Shown here in pieces: positions 44,774 through 57,770 of a stretch of DNA of 64,000 nt. Numbering within the stretch: the stretch's first letter is position 1; every line of letters begins with the position of its first letter. This DNA comes from Pleodorina starrii (lineage: Eukaryota > Chlorophyta > Chlorophyceae > Chlamydomonadales > Volvocaceae): assembly GCA_030267565.1 (NCBI GenBank), contig BRXU01000005.1, forward strand, positions 1,721,501-1,785,500. The letters are read 5' to 3'. Made by a program: the position numbers and the translations under genes. The notes below the pieces were generated by a model that saw only the letters and a program-made list of their open reading frames with translations, was not told the DNA's origin and did no database searches.

Positions 44774-47700
44774 TCATGCGCCAGCGCCCGCGGCCGCGAC
44801 GGTCGTGGCAGCGGCGGCGGCGGTCGCCACGTCGCCGTGCTGCAGCAGGTACGTCCCCAGGCCCGCAAAGTAGCCGGCGGCCGCCCAGGGAGTGATGCGG
44901 CGAGCGTACCAGGCGAAAGACGCGGAGCGCTCCATACCCATGAAGGCCACCCCCGCAGCGCTCCCGATGATGAGCAGTGAACCGCCGGTGCCGGCGCAGT
45001 AGGCGATCAGCTGCCACAGGCCGCTGTCCTGTGTGGGGGTGGGGCGGTTGGGAATGGAGGGTGGAGGGTAGGAGAGAGGATGCCGCAGGGCATGCAAGCG
45101 GGAGAGGCGACGCGGGGGTGTGAGAGTGTGGGACTGGGAGTGTGGGACTGAGAGTGTGGGGTGGCTGGCTGGCTGGATGGATGGGGCGGGAGAACGGGAT
45201 CAATTTGCGAGGGCGGGGCCGGCGAGGGCGGTAGGGGGCAGGGGCGGGAGGGGTTGTCAGCAGCGCTGCATGCGCGGCGCGGCGAGGCGCGGCGTAGAGG
45301 ACGGCAGCCCGGTGGCCATCAGGTGGGATCAGCGCACCAAAGGAGCCATCGCACCAAAGCAAGCGATCACGGGCGCCTCATGACACGCAGAGCGCAGCGC
45401 TCCAGGGAGGGGGCGGAGGCGGAGGAGGAGGCGAAGCGAAGCGTGGGATGCATAACCACCGGTGCATAACTACCGTAGATTTACTACCGGCGTGGCCCCC
45501 GGACCGCAGGCAGAACCGCAACCAACGCCGCTGTGTCGTCGTACCTGCGGGTGCACGGCCATGTCGTACATTCCCATGGTCGCGGCCACCAGCGGCACGT
45601 TGTCCACGACGGCGCTTGCCAGGCCGATGATGCCCGCCACCAGCTGCGAGCAGTGGACCGGCAACGTGGGAGGTCAGAAGTACGTAGTCGATGTTGAGGC
45701 GAGGCCTGGTTTAAGCGGGCTTGCGACAGGGCACAGGAGGCCGCGTCCACGGAAGAACACGGCCAGGGCCAAGGACCGCCGGGCCTAACCGGATCGTGAG
45801 ATGGCGCCGGAGACCGCGCCAGCCCCCGGGGGAAAGGGCGGAAGGACGGGGCTCGTCGCTCGGCTCACTCGTGCCGAGCGACCCACGGGTCGGCCACACC
45901 TGCCATGTCATCCAGCTTTCCAATGGCATACACAATGCCAGTGCAGCCGCCCGTGCGGCCCAGATGCCCGTCTGCCGCCTCAGGACTCACGCCCGAACTC
46001 TCCCAGGACACCTGCCAACCACCACCACACCACCACCATCCATGGTAACAGCAACCGGCTATCAAACCCCCCACCCCCACCCATCCACCCACCTCCTGCT
46101 GCGTCACCAGGCCCCCCAGCGCCTCCGCGAGCTCCCTCAGCAGCCCCGCCTTCTCCAGTGCCCCCACCGCCATCAGCACCCCCGTGAAGAACAGCACCGC
46201 CTCACTGTCCACCCGCTTGAGCGCCTGAGACACGGTCAGGTGCCTGCAGGAGGCGGGTGCAGGTGGGTGGGTGGGTGGGTGGGTGGGTGGGTGGGTGGGT
46301 GGGTGGGTGGGTGGGTGGGTGGGTGGGTGGGTGGGTGGGTGGGTGGGTGGGTGGGTGGGTGGGTGGGTGGGTGGGTTGGTGGGTGGGTGGGTGGGGGGGG
46401 GGGTGGGTGGGTGGGTGAGTGGGTGGGTGGGTGAGTGGGCGCTGTGGGCGGGTGGGCGCTGGCCCAGCGCTGGGCCCGCTGCCCCTCCGGGCCTCTGCCT
46501 CCTTCCCCACTAACCCCCAGCACCACCTCCTGCGCCGCCCGCGCCCCACCTGCGGTCCTCTCCCAGATGGATGGCGTCAGTGACCAGCCACAGGAAGCCC
46601 AGGCCGGCCAGCATGCCCATGTGCGGCGGCAGACCCGCCCAGGCGCGCAGCACCGGCACCATCAGCAGGCTGCCCACGCCCACGGACAGGACCAGGTTGC
46701 TGCGAGGCGGCGCGACGGCGGCGGCGGCAGAATCGCTGTCCTCCGCCGCCGCCGCTGGCGCCCGCCCTTGCGCGGACGTCTTCGTCTGGACGGGGGATGC
46801 CCGGGCCAAGGAGGGAGCGTAGGGACGGAGGCGAAGGAAGGGGGAGGCTTTCGGGCGGGTGCTCGGCTTGCGGGCAGCGTTAGCCAAGTGGCTGGTGGGC
46901 CCGAAGGGAGGGAGGGAAGGCGGAGCGGGGCAGTCTCAGCCAAGTGGCTGGCGAGCGCGAAAAAGAGGGAGGGAAGGCTGGGAGCTGGAGGCGCCGGGAG
47001 CGGGGCCCCGCAAGCCGTCTTTCGAGAGCCGCGGAAGTGGCGAGCATCAGTTGCGGCGAAGGCACTGGAACAGGCGACGGAGTGGCGAGACGGCGTAAAA
47101 GCGGTAGAGTACACCAGCGCGGAGAGAGCGAGAGAGAGGGAGATAGAGAGAGCAGCGTGGAAGTGCACGTCTGCAAACCGCTCGTCACCAACCTGGTCTG
47201 CACTGCTACTGCTGCTACTGCTGCTGTTACTGCTGCTGTTACTGCTGCTAGTGCCGGCGGCGCCGCTCGCTTCGCCTGCCACGCCCGCCACCTCAGGTGC
47301 GGATAAGGCCCATGCCGCCACCGGCACCGCCACCGACACAGCGGATGGCAGCAGAAGGTCCCTCATTGTGGGCCAGGCGGAGATCTGGCCGTGGATCCAG
47401 AGCATGCTGGTCGTAACGTCGCCTGAGCACAGCACACAGCACAGCAGAGCGCACAGCGCAGCACACAGCACAGCACACAGCAGACAGCACAGCGGTTCGC
47501 ACAGCACACAGCACACGCATTGCATTGCAACGCATTACGGTACACGCAGTCATCATCAGCCATCATCAGCCCATCAACAGCCCATCATCACACACAGCAC
47601 ACAGCGCGCGACAGCGCATAGCGCGCGGCGAACCGCAAGGCAGCAGTACGCAGCAGGTCCAAGCAGCAGTGTGCCACTCCACACGCGCCAACGGTGAACG

Positions 47701-50511
47701 GAGCGCACAGAGTGGAGGAGCAACCGGCCCGGGGGAGTTGGGTGGAGGCACCCCAGGCACGGCAATCTGCATCCATTAATGTCGTGGCAACGGTGGACAA
47801 GGTGCGCCGACGCACTCGCATCCGGTGTTGGACCACAGGCGCCACAAAGAGCGGCTCTCGACTGGGAAAGTGGTGGACAGCGGTGGCGGTTGCTTGTGCC
47901 GGAAGAACGTCAAAACAAGGAAAGATGTTTGGGGTGGGTGGGTGGGTGGGTGCTGCGCTCCGCTCACCTATGGGCGTCCAGGCACCGCCTGCGTTGGCCG
48001 CCACCACCACCGCGGCGCCCAGGAAGCGACGGGTGTCTGCGGTGGCCAGGCAGCGCGCAGCCGGTGGTTGGGACCGGGGCGCGTCGAAGTGGAGCGCAGC
48101 GACCGGACGACGACGACGACGCGGACGGCGGCACAGAACCACAGTTCATCATCAGGGATGAACACATTCGAGGGAACATGTCGTGCGGAAATGCCGATGC
48201 GTCGTACATGTTGATGGGCGTGGGAATACCGGTAGTTGGCCACAATGGGAATGAGAGTACGGGCAAAAGGAGCCGGCGGGCTGCGGATGCCACGCCGCCG
48301 CCATGCCAGATGCCGCCCTGTTTCTGTGCCCTCGCCCGACAACAACCCTCCAGGGTGGTGACCCATGGGTCCGTCCGCGTGACGCAGCACGACGCCGCCA
48401 GCATGCCGCGGCGGCGGCAGCGCGCACCTGGGTCGCAGGAATCGTTCCATTTGACCCCCCTCCGCGCCCCTCTTGCACCTCCCATCACCTCCCGTCACCT
48501 CACCTCACCTCAAAGGCTCAAGCCCCCTCCGAACCTCACCTGGATCGGGGCACAGCTTCTTGAGCAGCGCCACCATGACGATGGTGGTGGTTAGATTGTC
48601 CAACACGCTGGACATGACAAACGTGAGACTCGATACCGCGACCAGCAGCTGCGACCGGCTGGCGGGGCGAACAGACTGCGTGATCACCTGAGGACCGGCC
48701 AAGAGGGCGCAAAAGAAGGCGAGCCGCGGCTCAGGAACCGGGGGGCGGGGAGCGGTGGGAAAGGGGGTGGTGTGCCGGGGGAGGTGGTCGCGTGTGTGCG
48801 GGCGGTGAAGGCTGTGGCTGCAGGGCGGGCGGGCGAAGCAAGGCGGTGGAGGAGGCAGAATGGAGGAGGCAGGGTGCACGGGTGGACGAAAGGCCGGCAG
48901 CAGCAGCAGCAGCCCGGTGGCGGGTGCCAGGCTAGGCCGGGTGATGGTGGTGGTGGCTGCGCTGCCTGCCGCTGGTCTTCCTCGGTGCTGTGTGCTTCCC
49001 CATTACGGGGGAACCGGAGCACGGCCGGGAGGTGTGCTCCAACCCCCAAACGGGTGCGTGGCTGCACCGCCGGTCCCTGAGACAGTCTGGCCCCTCCTTC
49101 GGCGACATTCCGGTGCCCGGGGCACTGCAGCGCCGCCGCAGCGCCGCACCTTGAAGCCCTGGTGCGAGTCCACCACCTCCACCACCGTCATGGCCCCCAG
49201 CAGGAAGAAGATCACCGCCGACACCTCGCCCAGCGAGGAGCTCATCTCGCTGTCGAGGGACTGGGGACGGACGGACGGAGCGGAGGAGGTTTGGTCGGGG
49301 TCAGTCGGGTTGGGTCGGTTTGGGTCGGGTCGGGTTGGGTCGGGTCGGGTTGGGTGCTTGGGTCGGTTCAAGCCGGGTCAGGTAAAGGTAAGGTCAGGTC
49401 AGGTCCTCCCGTTCCTCCTTTGTAAAAAGCAAGGCAGGGCCTTAGTCCATCGCCGCAGTCCGCATCCATCGGGGGATCCAGGGCCTACATGCCGTCACAC
49501 GCACCCGCCCCGCCACTCAAAAGTCACAACTCTACCACCCGCCCGCCCCGGCCCCTGCTCCCCGCACCGCCGCCGCCACCGCCCTGGCCCCTTGCCCCCC
49601 ACCTGCAGCCCCTCCGCGGTGGCTCGGATGCTCCACAGGGCAGCCGCCAGCAGCAGCGCCAGCCCCGCCTTGGACAGCCCCAGCACCTCCTCCGCAATAA
49701 TGCTCACGTAGCCGGCCAGGAATACCGCCGTCATGGCCAGCTCCTGGGGAGGGGGGTTATCCACGTATAGGCCGGAGCCCGTGAATGGTAGCGTGGGGGG
49801 GAGGGTGGCACGTGGGCAGGCGCCAGGCGGGGTCAAGTAGTGACACCCTGAAGGGGCTCTATGGGCTGAGACAGGCTGACAAACGGGGGGGGGAGAATAT
49901 TCTTCGAGCAGTTCGGCGGAGGAACCTAGACGACTGAGGCAGCAAGGCGGGGAGGGGTGCCGGCGAGCCAGCGGTGGTAACGTTTCGCAGACACGGTACA
50001 CCGATCTGGTAATAACAACAACGGTAACAACAGCAACAACGGTAACAACGGTAACGGTTAAAGAACTGCAACAACGGTATATACACACCTGGTGGCTTCC
50101 GATCCAGCCCTTGTTCAGCTCTGTGGCGAGGGCCAGCCCCGCCACGCCCACACAGACACCAAACAGGCGGGAGGCATCCTGCTCGTCCTGCGCCTGGGTA
50201 CGGGGGGCCGGACCGGGCTCCAGGGATTGCAGATAGGCGTTGGAGGGCAGCAGCGGCGGCGACAGTGAGGAGGCGGAGGCGGTGGCGGAGGCGGTGGGAT
50301 CGGTGGCGGCGTGGCGGGGCCCGGTGGCGGTGGTGGCGGCGAGCGCGGGTGGTGCAGCAGCACCAGTCGTGACCGCGGCCGCTACGGCTGCGGCTTGCTG
50401 GGCATCCGCGAGGACGACTGGCGGCTGCTGGCCGACGGCGGATGGTGCCGTTGGGTCGACGGGGGGCAGCTCCCTCGGCGGGTCGCTGGCGGTGGTAGCG
50501 GCTGAGGAGCG
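44774..50511 (-). CDS. NhaD-type Na+/H+ antiporter (plastid NHD1-like)
   Basis: Ten minus-strand exons join in phase: 50511-50089, 49743-49603, 49260-49150, 48687-48540, 48036-47968, 47422-47193, 46785-46550, 46243-46093, 45643-45545, 45028-44774 (TGA), 620 residues; the first exon with the ATG lies upstream and is unresolved. The first 110 or so visible residues are A/P/S/T-rich, compatible with transit-peptide or linker sequence. Helices follow with NhaD hallmarks: FLAGYVSIIAEEVLGLSKAG, SSVLDNLTTTIVMVALLKKL, AAVVVAANAGGAWTPIGDVT, TTSMLWIHGQIS, VLFFTGVLMAVGALEKAG, IIGLASAVVDNVPLVAATMG. The paired Asp-Asn motifs (DNLTT and DNVPL) are the ion-exchange sites known in the family. It should exchange Na+ for H+; plant relatives sit in the chloroplast envelope. 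A serine/asparagine tract encoded by CTG/GTTACTG-type repeats lies in exon 47422-47193. Confidence 0.9.
46262..46439. repeat. (GGGT)n tetranucleotide array in gene G intron
   Basis: About 44 copies of GGGT with a few interruptions, including a GGGGGGGGGG run near 46394, lie in the intron 46244-46549 of the antiporter. The sense RNA would be C-rich (ACCC), while the plus strand is a strong G-quadruplex candidate. Confidence 0.95.
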
Positions 50512-52830
50512 CTGCAGGCAACGGCAGCGGTGGCAGCGGTGCGGGGATCCTTAGGAGTTAAAACGCGGGGGCGTGGGGAGACGTGGTGAAGCAAGGCTGG
50601 GCGCGCGGGTGCGGCACAGGTCGCGGGCTAAAGGGGCGCGTACATGGTAGTATTTGTGCGAATGGGTTGCCGCAGGCAGGCTGGGAGGCGAAGGGAGGGT
50701 CGTGCACCTCTCGGGCATACTTGACACAACAAAGCACGAGAAGCTGCACCGGCCCGCGCAGGCCTTGCGCGGGCTTCTCGCGGCGGGGTTGAAGGGCTGA
50801 GCTATACGAATGAGGACGAAACACTGTTCGCAGCACGCGCCAGCTGCCCGTGCTGTTTGGAGCGCGACTCAGCGGGTGCCGCCTGTGTGTTTTTTTTTGG
50901 GTTCGTGGGGTTCGGGAGTGGCGATGGGAGGCCGTGTGTGTGTGCGTGTGACTGCTTGCTTTCCCTCCTCAGATTCATTCCCGGCAGTACGGCAGCTTGC
51001 CGCGCCCGCAAGCATCCAGGAGGGCTGGGGCGTGGGTGTGTAATGCGGACTCGCCTCGGTTGCGCCCTTTGACGTCAGCGACGGCAGAAGGTGTGGACCC
51101 CGAGGGGCCGCACGTGCCCGCCAGCGCAGGACTGCCCCCGCCGACAAACCGTTGTTAGGTAAACGCCAGTTATGAAGCATGGCCGATAATAAGGCAGCCC
51201 CCGTTCGGGCTTGCCTAGTTGTGGGGCTTCGAGAAGGTTCTCGTTCGTGCAGTTGCTCTGCCTAAAAAAATTGCAAGATTTAAATTATCTATGGGCGCTT
51301 ATATATTGTTGTACTGTAGGCATGCAATGGTCTGTTTCCGAGCCCACCGAGCGTAAGCAATGAGAGAGGCAGAGTAGCCGCATAAACCGAGGAATGCTAA
51401 ATGATAAAAGTGTGTATTTTAACTTGCAAAGTGCATATGTGCAATTGCATTGTTAAGACATTCGAACATGTGAAGAGGGCTATTCCACGACTACGTAGCG
51501 GCGCGAAGCTGGGCCCAAAACATTCTCTGGAATGGAATAATAAACATATTTTAGCTAGATGCCACTTCAATTTTCATAAGACGTCATACGGCGCGCAATG
51601 GAAGGGTGCCTTGCTCGGCTGTAGTCGCGGTCAATGTCTGGTTTTTACGCTCGTCTGCACCTAATTTTCAATTTAAAGCAGTCGAAATTGCATTCCTTGA
51701 TTTTGTTGAGCTTCATGGAACACGCGTGCTTTGCTTTCACTCGGGTGAGTCGGAAACCGAAGCGCGAAGGGCTGTCTGTGCTCGACACTCTATCAAACAT
51801 ATAAGTGAGTGGTAATCTTACAAGGTGATTGTACTGGCCAGCTGCTGGCATGCAACTAAACTCGGGTGAGGGCAAGTCAGAGACTAAACCGCCCGCCGCG
51901 ACCGTACGACTGCTGCACCTGGGCACCTCGTTCGTGCTTTGCTGACGCAAGGCAAGAGTGCTGTAACGTTCGTTGGATAGGTTTTCTACCTATTACCTCA
52001 CTGATACAGAGCCCTCTTATGGCGCATTCTCGCACACACTGCCGAGGGAGACGATTCTGAGCATTTCTCTTTCACCCACATTCCAGGGCTGCATCAATTA
52101 CACAATCTATTTAAGTCTTTTATCTGTGGTGACTGCCAGTAGGGCTTTAGAAGCTCAGCAAAACGTGGTCGCCGTTCACAACCGTCAACGCAGTGTGCGA
52201 GCGCCGGAAGAGTCCATAGCCAATTAATACAGCGGCATCGCAACTGAAGCATGTCTACATGTGCAATGCCTTTAGTGTCAGCAGATGACGGGCTGGTATT
52301 TACTCACCAAAGGCAAGCATGACGGAGTCAACTCATCAACAATTACCACATTAGGTAAGTGCGCGTTGTTACAACAAATGGATAATACCTGCTCGGGGTC
52401 TCTGAGGCGTTTCTACTAAAGTCAGACGCATGCCGTAGTTGCCGACTCCTGTGTTGTTGACCACGGCTTCCCGACGCAAAGCAAGGCCTGCGCGACACTC
52501 AATGTTGGCAAACACATCATTTCTCATATATTACAAACATAACTCGCGTTGACTTTTGCTGATCGCAACGAATTCGCTCGCCGTCGGCATGCCATGGACC
52601 GCAGGCACTTCCGCACCGCCCCAGCTGCCTCCTGAGCAGCTAACTTCCGCCAGGCGTCCGAATAAAACAAAAAGTTGCAAATAGCAGCTTCGTGTAACTG
52701 CGAGCGCCGGCCGGCAGCGCCCGGCCCACGGTCGCTCGCTGCGGAGCTGACGCCCTTGCCGGACGCCTGCACCTGCCGGCCGGCAAACTTGCCGGCGGGG
52801 AGGCACCCGCCCCCAAAGGGCTGTGATAAA
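50512..52830. promoter_or_regulatory. Divergent region between genes G and H, including unresolved 5' exon of G
   Basis: From about 51180 to 52670 the DNA is clearly less GC-rich than the genes and holds no open frame of protein character. The first exon and start codon of gene G must lie left of about 51200 on the minus strand, but no candidate had both a good donor and matching phase. The 5' UTR and promoter of gene H lie at the right end. Confidence 0.5.
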
Positions 52831-55800
52831 ATGATGCCTCCATCCAAAGTACCACGCAGTGTTGGTGCTGGGCCGCGCCAAGACGATGAGCAGCTTGCTG
52901 GCGGCCAAGGGACTCGCCCGGGGGCGACCACCGCCACAGCAGGCGAAGGCGCTTTCCCCGTCCTCGCCCCAGGGTGGCCGGTCCGCCCTCTCGAGCAGCA
53001 GTCCGAGGCGCAAGGGTCAATACGCTGCAGCAGTCACTGCAGGATCGGAAGGGCGGGCGGCAGCCACTGCTGCAGCACCGCCGCCGCCGCCGCCGCAGCG
53101 CCCCACGCCGAGCCAGAGCGGCAGCAGCAAGCGCAGCAGCAGCAGCAAAGCAGGGCCGCGGCCGGGCCTTTACCTGCCTTGCTGTCGCAGCCCTGTGGCT
53201 GTGCGCCTAGGGCCACCTGCAGAGCGGACGTCAACGGCAGCAGGAGCGGCATCGCCCCGGCCGGCTGGACGGCTGCGGCGACGCACCCGCCAGATGCTGA
53301 CCGCCGGCCAGGGCTGACGCCGGACGTTGCTCCCCAGGGGAGAAACGCCAACGGCACCCCACGCGCCCAGAGCCAGGATCCAGGAGATGCAGGATCAGCT
53401 GGCGCCAACGCAGCAACTGTAGCGCCGCGCCCGGCGACCTCTCCATCTCCCTCCTGCGTCCTCCTCCATACTCGCGCCCTGCAGCGGCACTCGAACCAAA
53501 AACGAGAAGAAGAAGAAGAACAGCAGCAGCAGCGGCACCAGCGCCGGCGGGTGTCTGAGCCAGCGCCGCCGCCGCAGGAGCAGGAAGAGCGGCAGCAGGA
53601 GCAGGAGCGGATAGCGCGCTGCGGTGCTGGGTTGGGGTGCGCGAGCGGGCGGGCGGTCGCCCCGTCGCTGCCCTGCACAGGCAGCGGGGAAGGGGAAGCC
53701 CGGCGAGGCGGCCGCAGGGCCGCGGGGAGCAGCGGCAGCGGGCCGGCGTTGCAGCGGCGGACGCGGCCCTTGGAGGAAGCCTCCGCCGGGCCGCAATACG
53801 CGACGGCAGCGGCGGCGGCGCCGCCGCCGCCGTCCAGGGCCGCTGGTTCGTCGGAGTGCTTGCCCAGCCGCGGCGAGGGTTGGCGCTGGGGCTGGCGGCG
53901 GTTGCTGCTGGCGGCGCTACTGCTGGTGGCGGCGGCGCCGCCGGCGGCGGCGCAGTGCCCGGCGGCGCCACGGCTGAGCCCCTGGGTGTCGTCCAATTGC
54001 ACCTATCGGTACCAGCTGTCGCTGTGCCTGTTCAACACGTGGTGCCCCAAATGTACGACACCGCCGCAACTGACGTACACCTCACTCGACATGATCCTCT
54101 GCAACGACGAAAACAAGATGACCGTCGACGTCGGTTGCGACGGCGTGGCGTCGTGCATTGCCGCCGGCCCAGCGGCGCCGCCGTCGCCGCTGAGCCCGCC
54201 GTCGCCGCCGTTCACGCCGATCCCGCCGGATATGCCGCCCAACCCGCCGCCGTCGCCGCCACGGCCGCCGCGACCGCCGCCGAGTCCCCCCCGCGCGCCT
54301 TGGGCGCCCGGGGCGATCATTCCGCCACCGGCGCCGCCGCCGTTGCTGCCGCCATCGCCGCGGCCGCCGAGGCCCCCGCCACCGCCGCCGCCGACTCCCC
54401 CGAATCCGCCTTCGCCGCGCCCGCCATCGCAGCCGCCGCCGTCACCGCAGCCGCCATCGCCGCGACCGCCGCCGCCGCCACCTCCTCCTCTCCCTCCGAG
54501 CCCTCCGTCACCGCAGCCGCCGCCGTTGCTGCCGCCGTCGCTGCCGCTTCCCCCAGGCACAATCCTGCCTCCGTCACCACCCAGCCCTCCTCCATCGCCG
54601 CCATCTCCACCGTCGCCCCCTTCACCGCCGCCGCCCCCAAAGCCACCGTCGCCGCCGCCAGCGCCCCCGCCTCCGCTACCGCCTGACCCACCGCCGCCTG
54701 ACCCGCCACCGCCGCCGCCGTTGCCACCGTCACGACCCTCGCCGCCGCGGCCCCCCTCACCGCCGTCGCCGCCGCCATCACCACCGCCGTCGCCGCCGCC
54801 TTCACCACCACCACCGCCGAGACCTCCCCCGTCACCTCCGGCGCCGCCAAGCCCCCCGTCGCCGCCACCGCTTCCGCCGACGCCACCGAGCCCGCCATCT
54901 CCACCGCCGCTGCCGCCGTCTCCACCGGTGCCGCCTTCACCGGCGCCGCCGCTGCCGCCAAGCCCCAGACCGCCGACGCCGCCGCCACCACCTCCGCCGC
55001 CTCCCAGCAACTTCCCGCCCCCGCCGCCGCTGCTCTTTCCGCGCAACCCGCCGCTGCCGCCCTTCCCACCCTTCCCGCCCCAGCCACGCATTCCCCCATT
55101 CCCGCCCATCTTCACGGCTTCGCCACCACCGCCGCCGTCGCCACCGCCGCCGCCCCCTCCATCACCGCCGCCGTCGCCGCCGCCGCCGTCGCCCCCTCCG
55201 CCGTCGCCGCCGCCTCCACCGCCGCCGTCGCCGCCGCCCTCCCCGCCCTCGCCGCTGCCGCCCAGCCCGCCGCGACCCTTCCGTCCACCTAGCCCCGCCC
55301 CTCAGACCTACGTCGTCGGCCGCGGCTTACAACTGCGCATTGGGTACGCCATTCCGTTAATTCCAACCACCAGCCAACTGACCGCCGTCAAGTCCGCCAT
55401 CGCGCTGGTGTTCAACGTCCCGACCGCCGACATCGACGTCACGCTGTTTGCGCAATACATCTCCTCCGTGTACGTGCTCGTACCTGTCGTACAATCACGG
55501 TGCGACACCGCCCTGGAGGTGTACGTCAAGAGCACGCTGTGCACCCAGCTGGCGCTGCCCAACTGCTCGTACATCGACACGGAGTGCGTGTACGACAGCT
55601 ACCCGGGGCGTGTCGTACCGTTTTACCCCACCGACGATGCCGAGCCCGGCGGCCCGCCTGTGCCCGGCGGCGGAGTGGAGGTGGCGGTCCGCTTACTCAT
55701 CGACGACCAAACCAACAACATCCAACTCGTGTTGGCCCTGTTCCAGGAGACGGTCGTCCTCAGCGGCTGGACGGTACGTGTCCCAGCCCCCCCAGGCCAG

Positions 55801-55889
55801 ACCAGCGCAACTCACCTTTCCCCTGCGAAAACACAAAGACACCCTGCCCGTGCACGACCGGCACCCGCACGAGCGACCGCGCGCGCGCG

Positions 55890-55971
<82 letters not shown>

Positions 55972-57770
55972 TGGCCCTGCCAAAAAAGCCCCCGACGAAC
56001 AGAAGCCATCTGCGACCTCAGAAGTGGTTTAAAGTTAAATTGCCTCCCTCGTGACTTTCGCCGCGCCTGCCTCCCTTGAACTGCACTCCCCCGGGCTTGC
56101 GGGCCGCCATCCCGCTTCCTCTCCCTATTTCCTCCTGCCCCTCATCTCCCCGCCCCTCACTCCCCTCCTTCCGCTTGCTCCCACATCCCCGCTGCCCCGC
56201 CTGCTGCCCCCTCTCCGCACCACCACCACCATCCTGCCCCGCCTGCCGCCCCGCCCTTCCCGCCCTCGCCTCCCCTCCCCGCCTCTCGGCCCCCCCCAGG
56301 TGACCAACCCGTCTGCCAACAACCTCACAGAGAGTGCCTCCGTCCAAGTGCTGATGCGCAATCCCTCCTCCTCCTCCAACGTCAACCTTATCGTCTCCGA
56401 ACTACGACTCACCAGCGGCATCGCCGGCGCGATCGGCCTGGCAGCGACGCAGGTGAGCGCGTTGCGTCGCGTCGCGCTGTGTTTCCTGCGTTGCGGCGTG
56501 CGTGTGTTTTGCCTCCCGACGCCCCCGAGTCCCCAAAACCGGCGGCCACTCTCACAGACCAACCCAGCCTTGCCAAAAACGACCGACCAGATCCAACTGC
56601 CGTGATATCGAATAAAAAACTCTAATGGCGGCGCGCAGGTGGTTATTGACAAGCCGGGCGTGGTGGAGTCGATCCCCTCGACGCCCAAGAGCTGCCCCAA
56701 ACCCCATCTGGGTGTGCTGTGTGGCGCGGACGCCGTCGGCGCCATCATTGGAATCGTCCTGGGCGGCCTGATCCTCATCGGTTTGGTGCTGCTGTGCGTC
56801 CTCTACTCGCGCCGTGGCAGGGTAGGTTGCGCGGCAGCGCGCGTGCCTCCTCCCCGTCTCCGTCTCCTCCGCTGCGCTCTCTTCTCTTATCTCTCCTCCG
56901 CTTGGGTTGGTAACAGTGTTGTTGCTGCTGTGATGGGCCCCGGACCCGGGGAAGGGTAGGGCCAGCGGGTCGTGCACTGTGTCGGAGACGACCAGGGGCA
57001 AATGGAAGGGTGCGGGAGGCTGCTGCCAACCCACACGTGCCCGCCGTCTTCCCCACCTCCTCCGCACACCCGGCCCGTTGGGTGGCTTGCCCCGGCCCGG
57101 TCTCACACGCACGTCCCCGGCCCCCGTAACGCAGATAACCAAGGTTGTGGTTATGGACGATTTCGCCTGGGCGCGCAAGTACGCGCACATTGTGCCGACC
57201 AACGTGATCGCGTCGCCGGTGAGAAGAGGGCGGAGTGGGGCGAGGGCCGACTGGGGGTACCGGTAACGAAGATGAGACCGCGGCGGTGGGGCAGAGACGA
57301 GGGGGGTGGGGGCGAGTGTTGGGGGTGTCCACGGACAGCCCCCCAAGCACCCGGCGCGGGTCTGCTGGGGCGAGTCCGCTGGTGTTCTGCTGGGTATGCT
57401 GCACCTGTTCTCTTGCCAGTAAGCCGTGCCCCCAAGCGGAAGAGCAGTTGACCACCACCTCGGCCGCCCAAGAAGATGTGACAGGAGGCTTCAAGCTCCT
57501 CTTTCTCTCCCTCTGTCTCCTTCCGGGTATATGCGTAGTAGCTATACAGTGAGGAGACCCCAGGCGGAGACCCATGGTAAAGGGTACAGGCACCAGAAAA
57601 ACACGGTGAATTCATGTCAGGTCTGGTGCTCAGCTTGCCGTGTCGCAGCTCACGACTTGGGCCGCCCGCCGCGATCTGAACCCTCCGCCGCCCGCCGCGT
57701 GCTGCCGCCCGTCTTCCGTACTCTGCAGTACATTACCCAGTACGGCGCCGCCAACACGGACTACCGATGA
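52831..57770 (+). CDS. Membrane-anchored hydroxyproline-rich, pherophorin-like glycoprotein
   Basis: Five exons join in phase 0: 52831-55773, 56300-56452, 56639-56821, 57135-57218, 57621-57770 (TGA), 1170 residues if ATG 52831 is used. An A/Q/R-rich N-terminal region of about 350 residues precedes a hydrophobic signal-like stretch RRLLLAALLLVAAAPPAAAQ. A cysteine-rich lobe follows (CTYRYQLSLCLFNTWCPKC), then about 380 residues of SPPP/PPSPP repeats (54163-55302). A second lobe holds CDTALEVYVKSTLC and NCSYIDTEC. After exons encoding SANNLTESASVQVLMRN and CPKPHLGVLCGADAVGAIIG comes one transmembrane helix (GLILIGLVLLCVLYSRRGR) and a cytoplasmic tail with MDDFAWARKYAHIVP and YITQYGAANTDYR. The layout is that of volvocine extracellular-matrix HRGPs but with a membrane anchor. 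The remote start is doubtful; the last intron is the least certain boundary. Confidence 0.75.
54163..55302 (+). repeat. Proline-rich (SPPP)n coding tract
   Basis: About 380 codons are dominated by CCG/CCA/CCC proline with interspersed serine, the substrate pattern for prolyl hydroxylation and arabinosylation in algal cell-wall glycoproteins. Short non-repetitive breaks such as GAIIPPPAPP, NFPPPPPLLFPRN and IFTASPPP split it into blocks. The opposite strand shows long glycine-rich open frames that are shadows. Confidence 0.95.
55879..55969. repeat. (CG)n(GA)n microsatellite in gene H intron
   Basis: About 13 CG dinucleotides run directly into about 32 GA dinucleotides within the 55774-56299 intron. 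The frame from the previous exon stays open through it, which makes the open frame look longer than the exon; the GTACGT donor at 55774 and CAG acceptor at 56297-56299 give the in-phase join. Confidence 0.93.

Noticed and set aside
46202..46549. THPP/GWVG repeat open frames as a repeat protein
   Set aside because: They arise from the (GGGT)n array within an antiporter intron.
51401..52230. Small plus-strand open frames in AT-richer DNA between genes G and H
   Set aside because: Short, no conserved character, no codon bias like neighbouring genes; treated as intergenic.
54003..55115. Glycine-rich (GGDGG) open frames on the minus strand
   Set aside because: Complement of the proline-codon tract of gene H; no splice signals or family motifs.
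55774..56079. Continuation of gene H reading frame through the CG/GA microsatellite
   Set aside because: A GTACGT donor at 55774 and an in-phase acceptor at 56299 restore a coherent domain; the ERERER peptide is an artefact.
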